Source: an uncultured Altererythrobacter sp. (lineage in GTDB: Bacteria > Pseudomonadota > Alphaproteobacteria > Sphingomonadales > Sphingomonadaceae). Taken from it: a DNA stretch of 18,759 nt. Location: the NCBI GenBank assembly GCA_946885545.1, contig CAMPGP010000017.1, forward strand, positions 1 to 18,759, written 5' to 3'. Of the stretch, positions 1 through 7,791 are shown piece after piece; positions within the stretch are counted from its first letter, which is position 1; the number at the start of each line of letters is the position of its first letter. The notes below the pieces were generated by a model. It was not told the DNA's origin, did no database searches, and saw only the letters and a program-made list of their open reading frames with translations. A program made the translations under genes and the position numbers.

Positions 1-4
1 CAGA

Positions 5-808
5 ATGGCCTTCAACGTGCGGGATCTCGACGAGACGCAGGCGCCGCTGCTCGATCATCTGATCGAGCTGCGCACGCGGCTACTGCGCTGCGTCGCCGCC
101 CTGGTCGTGGCATTCGCCGTCTGCCTCTATTTCGCCGACGACATCTTCGGCTTCCTCGTCCGCCCGCTGACAGCGGCTTTCCCCGATGGACAGGGGCGGC
201 TGATCTACACGCAGCTATACGAAGCGTTCTTCGTCGAGCTGAAAGTCGCGCTCTTCGCCGCCTTCTTCGTCAGCTTTCCGATCATCGCGAATCAACTCTG
301 GGCGTTCGTGGCCCCGGGGCTCTATGCGCGCGAAAAGAAGGCATTCCTGCCATTCATCATCGCAACGCCGATACTCTTCGTCGCTGGGGCGGCGCTAGCC
401 TACTACGTCGTCATGCCGACCGCGTTTCGCTGGTTTCTCGGCTTCGAGGGCAAGGTGGGGGGGCTCGACATCGAGGCGCTCCCGGGCACCGGAAACTATC
501 TGTCGCTCGTGATGCAGTTCATCCTCGCGTTCGGGATCAGTTTCCTGTTGCCGGTGCTGCTGCTTCTGCTGAACCGCGCGGGCATCGTGAGCAGGGCGCA
601 GCTCGTGTCGGCACGCCGCTATGTCATCGTCGGCGTCGTCACGGTCGCAGCGATCGTGACGCCGCCCGATCCCGGGTCGCAGCTGATCCTCGCGATACCG
701 CTCTGGCTCTTGTTCGAAGGCTCGCTCGCACTGATGCGGATTTTCGAGCGTGGGGACGCCGCTTCCGAGGAGACGACGGCTGGCGACGCGGAGAAGCCGC
801 AAGACTGA
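5..808 (+). CDS. tatC: Sec-independent protein translocase subunit TatC
   Basis: TatC is the polytopic inner-membrane receptor of the twin-arginine pathway; with TatB it binds RR signal peptides of folded proteins. The 267-residue product has the family's N-terminal HLIELR signature (residues 18-23; E21 matches E. coli E15), several long hydrophobic segments consistent with six helices, the FVAPGLY-x-x-E loop (E110, equivalent to E103) and TPPDPGSQ near residue 219 (D222, equivalent to D211). The tail after about residue 250 is short and charged, as usual. The ATG lies five bases from the window edge, so its ribosome binding site is outside. tatA and tatB probably lie just upstream, but that cannot be seen. 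The gene ends about 110 bases before a strong hairpin. Identification is firm from motifs and length. Confidence 0.97.
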   Translation: MAFNVRDLDETQAPLLDHLIELRTRLLRCVAALVVAFAVCLYFADDIFGFLVRPLTAAFPDGQGRLIYTQLYEAFFVELKVALFAAFFVSFPIIANQLWAFVAPGLYAREKKAFLPFIIATPILFVAGAALAYYVVMPTAFRWFLGFEGKVGGLDIEALPGTGNYLSLVMQFILAFGISFLLPVLLLLLNRAGIVSRAQLVSARRYVIVGVVTVAAIVTPPDPGSQLILAIPLWLLFEGSLALMRIFERGDAASEETTAGDAEKPQD

Positions 809-914
809 TCCTTGCCAGGCGTCGCGGCGCCCTTGCGCCATCGATCTGCCTGCAAGCGTTCGACATCTGTCGCACCGCGTGCGGATGCCCAGCCTCCCAA
901 TCTCGAACAGGCAC

Positions 915-943
915 AAAAAAACGGGGCCCGAAGACCCCGTTTT
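915..943 (-). terminator. Rho-independent terminator of the small exported protein gene, possibly bidirectional
   Basis: Read on the minus strand, this is an 11-bp stem (943-933 with 928-918) closed by a C(UUCG)G tetraloop and followed by seven U. One G-U pair near the loop forms only in minus-strand RNA; plus-strand RNA has a C-A mismatch there and a broken U tract (TTTTCTCT). The main target is therefore the minus-strand gene ending at 967. It may also stop transcription leaving tatC. Confidence 0.88.
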
Positions 944-966
944 CTCTAACTCAAAGATCGATGCGA

Positions 967-1200
967 TCAGGCGCTGATCGGATCGTCGTCGCCACCGCCA
1001 GCGGCAATCACGATGCCGGCGATGATCGCGGCAACCGCGAGGATCGCGAGGATGACGCCCGAGCCGCCGGCTTCGCCGCCGAACTCGCTTTCACCAGCAA
1101 CCGGAGCCGCAGCGCGATCGCTGGGAGCCGACTGCGCAACGGCCGGAGCCGCTGCCATCGAGAGGGCTGCCGTTGCGGCAACAAGATTACGGAACTTCAT
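967..1200 (-). CDS. Small exported protein with one membrane helix, function unknown
   Basis: The 77-residue product has a clear Sec signal peptide (KFR, then a hydrophobic Ala-rich core, likely cut after AVA near residue 22). A Ser/Ala/Gly-rich linker follows, then one strongly hydrophobic helix (about 49-67) and a short polar tail, GGGDDDPISA. A good Shine-Dalgarno, TGAGGAGA, lies about seven bases before ATG, and a strong terminator follows, so this is a complete single-gene unit. I recall similar short proteins with a Gly/Asp-rich end in sphingomonad genomes but know no assigned function. If the signal is cleaved, the second helix would leave the mature protein membrane-inserted with a very short tail. 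Gene call good, role unknown. Confidence 0.85.
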   Translation of the reverse strand: MKFRNLVAATAALSMAAAPAVAQSAPSDRAAAPVAGESEFGGEAGGSGVILAILAVAAIIAGIVIAAGGGDDDPISA

Positions 1201-1559
1201 CTGCTGGTCTCCTCAGAGCTCTTATTCGTTCAAACTCACTGCCCCACTAGGACAGACCGGAAGGGCTGGCAACCCCAAACAACTTAGAATTCCGTGATAC
1301 ATGTTACCGAATTGTAACACCTTTCACGTTCCCAAGTTTCATCGACTTCGATCGCAAGAGCATGCCGGAAATACCGCTCTCGCAACCCTCGACAGGCGGA
1401 CGGATCGAATGGCGCGAAACCAAAAGCGATCAGGCAATCCCGTTGATCAGTTTGAGCCGCAAGGCCCCCTGCCAATTGGCTTGCTATCGTTTCAAAAGCC
1501 TTAAAACACCATTGGTTTCCGAGAAATGCGCCGGATCGGGCAAATAATCCGCTGGCACG
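1201..1559. other. Intergenic region, no gene recognised
   Basis: This 359-base spacer lies between two minus-strand genes. Its right part, next to the amidohydrolase stop, shows no convincing coding signal or terminator. Its left part is the leader of the small exported protein and holds the palindrome described separately. Base composition is visibly richer in A+T than in the flanking genes. Confidence 0.6.
1302..1319. promoter_or_regulatory. Perfect 6-bp-arm palindrome over a candidate -10 box (putative operator)
   Basis: TGTTAC (1302-1307) and GTAACA (1314-1319) are exact inverted repeats around a 6-base spacer. On the minus strand the palindrome contains TACAAT (1316-1311), a 5/6 match to a -10 hexamer, about 100 bases upstream of the small exported protein's start. 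I found no good -35 at normal spacing. The geometry suits a dimeric repressor of TetR size, but no specific regulator can be named. Confidence 0.35.
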
Positions 1560-3230
1560 CTAGCGCTCCTCTTCGCCCGCTTGATAGAGACGCTCGCCGC
1601 CGACCCACGTCTCGAGGACTCGCGTCGCGCGAAGCTCTTCGGGGCTGGCGAGCAGCGGATCGCGATCGACCATCACGAAATCGGCGCGCTCGCCTTCGAC
1701 GAGGCGTCCGAAGCGGCCTTCTGCAAATCCGGCGTACGCGCCATCGGCAGTGAACGCTGCGAGGGCCTTCTCACGCGAGACCGCCTCTTCCGGATGCCAT
1801 CCGCCGAAGGGCTGCCCTTGCGCATCTCGCCGGGTGAAGGCGGCTGCGAGCCCCGCGAACGGATCCGGCGATTCGACCGGCGCGTCGGATCCGAACACCA
1901 GCGGGGCCCCTGCGGCGGCGATGCTCTTCCAGGCGTAAGCACCTTCCAGCCGCGGTGGATCGAGCCGGACCTCGGCCATCAGCCGGTCGGAAGTCTGGTG
2001 GACGGGTTGCATCGAAGCGATCAGTCCGTGCTTCGAGAACCTTGCCATATCCGCCATATCGACGATCTGGGCGTGTTCGATCCGCCACCGGCGGTCGCCC
2101 TCGTAAGTGTCGGAGAGTTCGTCCACCGCGCTCAGGACTTCGGCGTTTGCCGCGTCGCCGATCGCATGGACGGCGACCTGGAACTTATCGAGCGCCGCGC
2201 GGCTCATCAGATTGCGTAGCTGGGAACCGCTCAGCAGCGGCAGACCGGTGTTGCCAGGATCGTCGGCATAGGGCTGTTTGAGCCAGGCCCCGCGCGAGCC
2301 GAGCGCGCCGTCGAGATAGATCTTAACCCCGTTGAGCCGCAGCTTGTCGGCGTAGAGCCAGGGCGAGGGAGCGGGCCCCGCGATGAGTTCCATCGCATCC
2401 GTCCCGGCGGCGTAGGCCATGATCCTGACCTTGAGCCACCCGCCGTCGCCTGCGCGGCGGAAGGCCTGCCAGTCCTCGATCGTGGTTCCCATATCGGCGG
2501 CGGCGGTAATGCCGTTGCGAAGCAGTATATCCTGCGCCTTTTGCAGCGCGAGATCGCGATCCTCGGGGCGCGGTGCGGGGAGCTTGGAGGAGACGAGTTC
2601 GGTCGCCGCATCGACGAGCACGCCGGCCGGAGCGCGAGTGCCGCCCACCCGTTCGATCCGTCCGCCGGCCGGGTCGGCGGTGCCTTCGGTCACCCCGGCG
2701 AGCCGGAGCGCTTCGCTGTTGGCCCACCCCGCGTGGCCGTCGACCCGTTCGAGCCATACTGGCCGGTCGGAAACCGCGGCGTCCAGCTCGGCAGCGGTCG
2801 GGAAGCGACCAAGGCCCCATTTCTCCTGGTTCCAGCCGCGCCCGATGATCCAGCGCCCGCCCGGATTCGCCGCGGCATATTCCGCGATTCTTGCCTGCGC
2901 TTCCTCGAGCGAGGTCGTGTCGGACAGATCGAGCGTCAGCGCGGCGAAGCCAAGCCCCATCATGTGCAAGTGCGAATCGATCAGCCCGGGGATCACGAAG
3001 CGTCCCTTGCCGTCGACCTGGAAATCCATGTCGCGCGGGCGGCGGTCGCCGCGGTCGAGCACCTGCTTGATCCGTCCGTCGGTGCCGATCACCAGCCCGG
3101 TGAAGGTATCGATCCCGCCGTCTTCGTCGATCGTGATGCCTTGAATATTGTCGACCAGCGTGTCGGCAGCAGCAGGAACGGCAAGGCAGCAGGTAGCGAC
3201 GGCAACGGCGGAAGCGGCAAGGCGGAGCAT
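1560..3230 (-). CDS. Exported YtcJ-like amidohydrolase (Amidohydro_3 family)
   Basis: This 556-residue protein belongs to the YtcJ-like branch of the amidohydrolase superfamily: metal-dependent TIM-barrel hydrolases acting on C-N bonds, usually with unknown substrates. Visible signatures in order are SHLHMM (H87 and H89, the HXH metal motif), VDGHAGW (H166), GVKIYLDGALGSRGAW (K303, candidate carboxylated lysine), VHAIGDA (H355), RIEHAQ (H386) and FGSDAPVE (D449). All expected metal-site positions are present, so it should be active. An N-terminal signal peptide (about residues 1-22, cut near PAAA) indicates a periplasmic enzyme. AAGGA lies about seven bases before ATG. It is transcribed away from ilvA across a 142-bp divergent spacer, so shared control is possible but not shown. 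No substrate can be inferred. Confidence 0.93.
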   Translation of the reverse strand: MLRLAASAVAVATCCLAVPAAADTLVDNIQGITIDEDGGIDTFTGLVIGTDGRIKQVLDRGDRRPRDMDFQVDGKGRFVIPGLIDSHLHMMGLGFAALTLDLSDTTSLEEAQARIAEYAAANPGGRWIIGRGWNQEKWGLGRFPTAAELDAAVSDRPVWLERVDGHAGWANSEALRLAGVTEGTADPAGGRIERVGGTRAPAGVLVDAATELVSSKLPAPRPEDRDLALQKAQDILLRNGITAAADMGTTIEDWQAFRRAGDGGWLKVRIMAYAAGTDAMELIAGPAPSPWLYADKLRLNGVKIYLDGALGSRGAWLKQPYADDPGNTGLPLLSGSQLRNLMSRAALDKFQVAVHAIGDAANAEVLSAVDELSDTYEGDRRWRIEHAQIVDMADMARFSKHGLIASMQPVHQTSDRLMAEVRLDPPRLEGAYAWKSIAAAGAPLVFGSDAPVESPDPFAGLAAAFTRRDAQGQPFGGWHPEEAVSREKALAAFTADGAYAGFAEGRFGRLVEGERADFVMVDRDPLLASPEELRATRVLETWVGGERLYQAGEEER

Positions 3231-3372
3231 GGAGATTCCTTTGGCACGGCGGGCTTGGCGGCCCCGTTGTTTCCACGGCAGTTAGGGCAAGTCGGCGTCA
3301 AAGCAAATGCTTGCGCGCGGTGAGCAACTGGCGTGTTTCCTGTCGCGGGCTTTTCGCCTACGGCGCTAGCCC

Positions 3373-4626
3373 ATGAGCCCGACCCAAGCCGTTTCCGTTG
3401 CAGAATCCTCGCCGCAGAGCCTGACCATCGACGACGTCCGCGCGGCGGCGGACCGGATCCGGGGCGCAGTCGTGCGCACGCCGACCATGTACAGCAAGAC
3501 GCTGTCCGACATCTCCGGCGCGGACATCTGGCTCAAGTTCGAGAACCTGCAATTCACGGCGGCCTACAAGGAACGCGGCGCGCTTAACGCATTGCTGCTG
3601 CTGTCGCAGGAACAGCGCGACCGCGGGGTGATCGCGGCCTCCGCAGGCAATCACTCGCAGGGCCTGAGCTATCACGGCACGCGGCTCGGCGTGCCGGTGA
3701 CGATCGTCATGCCGCGCCCGACGCCGACGGTGAAGGTGATGCAGACCGAGAGCGTGGGCGGCAACGTCGTGCTCCACGGCGAGACGTTCGACGAGGCTTA
3801 CGCCCACGCGCGCAAGCTTGAGAAGGAATTGGGGCTGACCTTCGTTCACCCCTTCGACGATCCTCACGTCGCGGCCGGGGCGGGAACGACCGCGCTCGAA
3901 ATGCTTGAGGATGCACCCGAAATCGATTGCATCGTGACCCCGATCGGTGGGGGAGGGCTCATCTCCGGGATGTCCACCGTGGCGCGCGCACTGCGCCCGG
4001 AAATGCAGGTCATCGGCGTCCAGGCGGCGCTGTTCCCCTCGATGTACGCGAAAGTGAAGGGCGAGCAGCGCGATTGCGGCGGCGACACGCTGGCCGAAGG
4101 CATCGCGGTCAAAGCGCCCGGCGCGTTCACTTCGCAGGTGATTGCGGAGCGGGTCGACGATATCGTGCTGGTGAGCGAGGAGGCGCTCGAAAAGGCCGTC
4201 TCGCTGCTGCTTCAGATCGAGAAGACCGTGGTCGAAGGCGCCGGGTCCGCGGGTCTCGCCGCCGTGCTCGAACACCGCGAGCGCTTTGCCGGGCGCAAGA
4301 TCGGATTGGTGCTGTGCGGCGGCAACATCGACACCCGCCTGCTCGCCAACGTCCTGCTGCGCGATCTTGCGCGTTCGGGGCGGCTGGCGCGGCTCAGGAT
4401 CACGCTGCAGGACCGGCCCGGCGCGCTCTATCGCGTCATGCGCGAATTCGAGGTGCACAACGTCAACATCATCGAGATCTACCATCAGCGCATCTTCACC
4501 AGCCTTCCGGCAAAGGGCCTGATCACCGATATCGAGTGCGAGGCGCGCGACCGCGAGCAGATCGATGCCCTCGTCGAGGGGCTCCGCGCGAACGGATATT
4601 CGGTGAGTCAGGTGGAGCTGGCCTGA
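3373..4626 (+). CDS. ilvA: Threonine ammonia-lyase with single C-terminal ACT domain
   Basis: This PLP enzyme deaminates threonine to 2-oxobutanoate, the first committed step to isoleucine. The 417-residue chain has the fold-type II catalytic domain: the lysine motif FTAAYKERGA (K66 binds PLP), SAGNHSQG (90-97) holding the substrate and the phosphate-binding GGGG (192-195). An ACT domain (about 337-417, RLRITLQDRPGALYRVM) follows. This is the medium form with one ACT unit; E. coli biosynthetic IlvA has a longer paired regulatory domain. Effector control, probably by isoleucine or valine, is therefore likely but its nature is uncertain. The ATG has no convincing Shine-Dalgarno, yet the next in-frame Met falls inside the catalytic domain. 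No clear terminator follows before bpt. Confidence 0.94.
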   Translation: MSPTQAVSVAESSPQSLTIDDVRAAADRIRGAVVRTPTMYSKTLSDISGADIWLKFENLQFTAAYKERGALNALLLLSQEQRDRGVIAASAGNHSQGLSYHGTRLGVPVTIVMPRPTPTVKVMQTESVGGNVVLHGETFDEAYAHARKLEKELGLTFVHPFDDPHVAAGAGTTALEMLEDAPEIDCIVTPIGGGGLISGMSTVARALRPEMQVIGVQAALFPSMYAKVKGEQRDCGGDTLAEGIAVKAPGAFTSQVIAERVDDIVLVSEEALEKAVSLLLQIEKTVVEGAGSAGLAAVLEHRERFAGRKIGLVLCGGNIDTRLLANVLLRDLARSGRLARLRITLQDRPGALYRVMREFEVHNVNIIEIYHQRIFTSLPAKGLITDIECEARDREQIDALVEGLRANGYSVSQVELA

Positions 4627-4687
4627 GGTCGCGGAGTCGCCCCGGCCACTGATTCACCACTTCTCAATTGTGCAAACTAACCCTCGT

Positions 4688-4708
4688 TTAACCACGATAG
4701 ATGGTTAA
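4688..4708. promoter_or_regulatory. 7-bp-arm palindrome TTAACCA-N7-TGGTTAA upstream of bpt
   Basis: TTAACCA (4688-4694) and TGGTTAA (4702-4708) form a perfect inverted repeat separated by seven bases, about 90 bases before the preferred bpt start. The right arm read on the minus strand is TTAACCAT, which matches the half-site described for the cell-cycle regulator CtrA in Caulobacter. The TTAA-N7-TTAA full site is absent. It may be an operator for the bpt-tamA-tamB unit. The binding protein is inference. Confidence 0.35.
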
Positions 4709-4796
4709 GGGACTTTTACCGGCCGTCTCTTGGCGTCATAGTCGATCGGAATTCGCAAGCCCGACGATTCCTTTCGCAAGAGGTAGACGCCAAGCC

Positions 4797-5639
4797 GTGA
4801 CGGCCCCCGTTCGCTTCCCCCGGTTCTTCGTGACCAGCCCCGCGCCGTGCCCCTATCTGCCCGGCCGCAGCGAGCGGAAGGTGTTTACCGAACTCAAGGG
4901 TCCGCATGCCGACCAGCTCAATGAGGCGCTCGGCCGGATCGGGTTCCGCCGCAGCCAGACGGTCGCCTATCGCCCGAGCTGCCTCGATTGCCAGGCTTGC
5001 GTCTCGGTTCGCGTGGTCGCCGAATCGTTTGAGCCCTCGTCCACCCAGCGGCGAATCACGCGGCGTAACGAGGACCTCGTCACCACCGAATGCCGCCCCT
5101 GGGCGACCGACGAACAGTTCGAATTGTTGCAGCGTTACCTAGGTCGCCGACACCCCGGCGGGGGCATGGCGTCGATGGATGAACTCGACTTTGCAGATAT
5201 GGTGGAACACACCCCGGTAACCAGCTATGTGGTTGAATATCGGGAACCGTCCGACGGCTTGGAACCGGGTCGCCTCGTCGGTGCGTGCCTGACCGATCGC
5301 CAAGGCGACGGGTTGTCGATGATCTACAGTTTCTACGACCCGGAGCACGAGGCGCGGTCTGGACTTGGTAACTACATCATTCTCGACCACATTCGGCGCG
5401 CCGCCGCGGAAGGTCTGCCCTACGTCTATCTCGGCTACTGGGTCGAGGGATCGCAGCGCATGCAATACAAGATCCGTTTCCGGCCGATGGAGCGGCTCGG
5501 ACGCGACGGCTGGCGGCGTATGGAGCGAAGCGAGCAGGATGCTCTCATCGCCGCCGCGGTCGCCAGCAAGCCTGCCGACGCTCCCGACGGACGCCCAGCG
5601 AAGGACGGCTCCGCCAGCCAGTATCGGATTTCCGACTAA
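4797..5639 (+). CDS. bpt: Aspartate/glutamate leucyltransferase (bacterial N-end rule)
   Basis: Bpt transfers leucine from Leu-tRNA to proteins beginning with Asp or Glu, marking them for ClpS/ClpAP degradation. With the GTG start at 4797 the product has 280 residues, as usual for the family. The N-terminal ATE domain has C18 in CPYLPGR and C62, C65 and C68 in a CLDCQAC cluster. The C-terminal domain carries [21 protein letters not shown] and YLGYWVEG followed by MQYKIRFRP. An in-frame ATG at 4701 would add 32 residues without family character and would place the start inside a palindrome, so I prefer GTG. Its AAGAGG lies about 13 bases upstream, which is long. The 3' end overlaps the likely tamA start. 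Eukaryote-like arginyltransferase is the alternative name for the same superfamily. Confidence 0.9.
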   Translation: MTAPVRFPRFFVTSPAPCPYLPGRSERKVFTELKGPHADQLNEALGRIGFRRSQTVAYRPSCLDCQACVSVRVVAESFEPSSTQRRITRRNEDLVTTECRPWATDEQFELLQRYLGRRHPGGGMASMDELDFADMVEHTPVTSYVVEYREPSDGLEPGRLVGACLTDRQGDGLSMIYSFYDPEHEARSGLGNYIILDHIRRAAAEGLPYVYLGYWVEGSQRMQYKIRFRPMERLGRDGWRRMERSEQDALIAAAVASKPADAPDGRPAKDGSASQYRISD

Positions 5640-7791
5640 CCCGGTTCACGCCGGGCTCGCCTCGGCGCTCGTCGCGTTAGCGCTGGCAGTCTCGCCCCAG
5701 GCGCTACTGGCGCAGGATCGCACGTCTCCGCAGGGGCTCGAGGAGCTCATTCCCGACTCCGCGCTCGACAATCCCGAGGACTGGGCGGATCAGGGTGTGG
5801 AGCCGGAAGCGCGCGCCGAAGCCGAGCAGATCGCCGAAGTCGACCCCGACGCACCGCTCGACGAGGATTCGGCGATCACGGTGCCCTGGCCCGACGAGCT
5901 CCAGCTCGCCGAGCCTGAGCCTCTCGAACCCGAAGAGGATATCGAATTCGCCGAGCTCGACGACGGGGGAATCGATGCCGTGATCGATGCCGAAGTGGTC
6001 ACGCTCGGCCCAGAGCTGTCGATCGGCTTCCCTGTCGACGACGAAAGCTTTCCGATGCGCGAGGAATTCGCCGAGCGGTTCGAATCGCTTTCGACGGTCG
6101 AGGAACTGCAGGACGCCGACAGCGACGACAACATAGCCCAGCTCGCCGCGCGCGCTCGCCAGGACGAGGAACTCCTGGCCCAGCTCCTGCGCGTCTACGG
6201 CTATTACGATGCGCAGGTCATTCGCACCGTTGGCGGCTTCGGCCGTCGACGCGACGAAGGGGAGGCGCAGGGCCCCAACGTGCGTTTCGATATCGTGCCC
6301 GGGCCGCGGTACAGCTTCGGTGCGGTCGATCTCGGCCGGCTGAACGAGGCAATCGACTATCAGGCGCTGCGCGACGCGTTCGAGATCGTGCCCGGCGATC
6401 CGATGTCGAGCGACAAGATCGTCGAGGAGCAGTTCGACCTCGACCGCGCGCTCGGCGAGACCGGCTATCCCTTCGCGGTGATCGACGAACCGGAATTGCT
6501 GATCGATCACGCTCGTACCGAGGGCGATCTGACCATGCCTGTCAGCCCGAACGGTAAGTACGCGTTCGGCGAGATCGTCAGCGGATTGCCCGATTTCCTT
6601 CCGAGCGAGCACCTGCAGACCATCGCCCGCTTCGAGCCGGGCGACGTCTATCAGCGCAGCCTCGAGCTCGACCTGCGCCGCGCGATCATCGCGACCGGTC
6701 TCGTCTCGTCGGTCACGATCACCCGGCGCGAGACCGCACCCCCGGTGGGCAGCGAGCCCGGCGCGGTCGCGCTCGATGTGGAGATGACCGAAGCCAAGCT
6801 GCGGACCATTGCTGGCGCGATCGGCTACGGCTCGGAAGAAGGTTTCCGCATCGAGGCGAGCTGGGAGCACCGTAACTTCTTCCCGCCCGAAGGTGCGGTG
6901 CGCGTGCGCGGAATTGCGGGCACGCAAGAGCAGCTCGCCGGCATCACCTTCCGCCGCAACAACTTCGGCGGCCGCGACCGCATCCTCAACGTAGACGCTT
7001 ACGCCAGCACCGTGGACAGCCCGGCGTTCGATGCGCGCACGGTGGCGTTCGTGGCGACCTACGAGCGGTCCTCCACCCTGCTGTTCCAGAAGCCGATAAG
7101 CTGGAGCGTGGGCTTCGAGGCGGTCGCCACGAGCGAGCGACCGCCGGTTACGGACGATTCGCCCCCGCAGCCGCGCCAGACCTATTTCGTCGGCGCGATT
7201 CCGCTCTACGCGCTCTACGATACGACGAACGACCTGCTCGATCCGAAGGAGGGCTTCCGCATCGGCGGGCGGTTCTCGCCCGAAGTGTCGCGCACCAACG
7301 GGGTCGAGAGCCTCTACGTCCGCACCCAGTTCGACGCGTCGTACTATCAGCAGATCAACGATGGGCTGGTCGTCGCCGCGCGCGCGCGGTTCGGCACGAT
7401 ACCAGGAACGTCGATCGAGAACATCGCTCCGTCGCGGCGGTTCTACGCAGGCGGCGGCGGCTCGGTGCGCGGCTACGGCTACCGCACGATCGGGCCGCGC
7501 GATGCCGCGGGCGACCCCAGCGGCGGCCGCTCGCTCGCCGAGTTCGCGCTCGAAGCGCGCATTCCGACCGGCTTCTTCGACGGTGCGGTTTCGGTCGTGC
7601 CATTCGTCGATGCGGGTACGGTGAGCACCAGCACCACGCCCGACTTCGAGACGTTCCGCATCGGAGCGGGGCTCGGCGTGCGCTATCAGACCGGGTTTGG
7701 CCCGATCCGCGTCGATGTCGGCGTGCCGCTCAACCCCGGCCCCGACGACAGTCCGGTCGCGGTCTACGTCTCGCTCGGGCAGGCGTTCTGA
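5539..7791 (+). CDS. tamA: Outer-membrane Omp85 protein TamA, POTRA domains plus beta-barrel
   Basis: TamA is the outer-membrane half of the TAM complex, which works with TamB in outer-membrane protein assembly and lipid movement. Visible features are a hydrophobic signal segment (residues 37-58 from the ATG at 5539, likely cut before Q59), an Asp/Glu-rich stretch (about 65-160), POTRA-like segments (for example [19 protein letters not shown] and later YAFGEIVSG), and a C-terminal 16-strand barrel (Bac_surface_Ag). The barrel has the Omp85 loop-6 motif GSVRGYGYR and ends in Phe. No ATG, GTG or TTG lies in frame between 5542 and the signal segment, so 5539 is the nearest standard start. It overlaps bpt by 101 bases and gives an unusually long n-region; an atypical start near 5600-5640 is possible. 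The stop overlaps tamB. Confidence 0.9.
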   Translation: MLSSPPRSPASLPTLPTDAQRRTAPPASIGFPTNPVHAGLASALVALALAVSPQALLAQDRTSPQGLEELIPDSALDNPEDWADQGVEPEARAEAEQIAEVDPDAPLDEDSAITVPWPDELQLAEPEPLEPEEDIEFAELDDGGIDAVIDAEVVTLGPELSIGFPVDDESFPMREEFAERFESLSTVEELQDADSDDNIAQLAARARQDEELLAQLLRVYGYYDAQVIRTVGGFGRRRDEGEAQGPNVRFDIVPGPRYSFGAVDLGRLNEAIDYQALRDAFEIVPGDPMSSDKIVEEQFDLDRALGETGYPFAVIDEPELLIDHARTEGDLTMPVSPNGKYAFGEIVSGLPDFLPSEHLQTIARFEPGDVYQRSLELDLRRAIIATGLVSSVTITRRETAPPVGSEPGAVALDVEMTEAKLRTIAGAIGYGSEEGFRIEASWEHRNFFPPEGAVRVRGIAGTQEQLAGITFRRNNFGGRDRILNVDAYASTVDSPAFDARTVAFVATYERSSTLLFQKPISWSVGFEAVATSERPPVTDDSPPQPRQTYFVGAIPLYALYDTTNDLLDPKEGFRIGGRFSPEVSRTNGVESLYVRTQFDASYYQQINDGLVVAARARFGTIPGTSIENIAPSRRFYAGGGGSVRGYGYRTIGPRDAAGDPSGGRSLAEFALEARIPTGFFDGAVSVVPFVDAGTVSTSTTPDFETFRIGAGLGVRYQTGFGPIRVDVGVPLNPGPDDSPVAVYVSLGQAF

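Noticed and set aside
1284..1475. A 63-codon minus-strand frame in the large spacer
   Set aside because: No ribosome binding site, no hydrophobic or domain pattern, and A+T-richer DNA typical of a spacer.
4701..4796. ATG at 4701 as the bpt start
   Set aside because: The added 32 residues have no family character and the codon lies in a palindrome; GTG at 4797 gives the usual [10 protein letters not shown] start.
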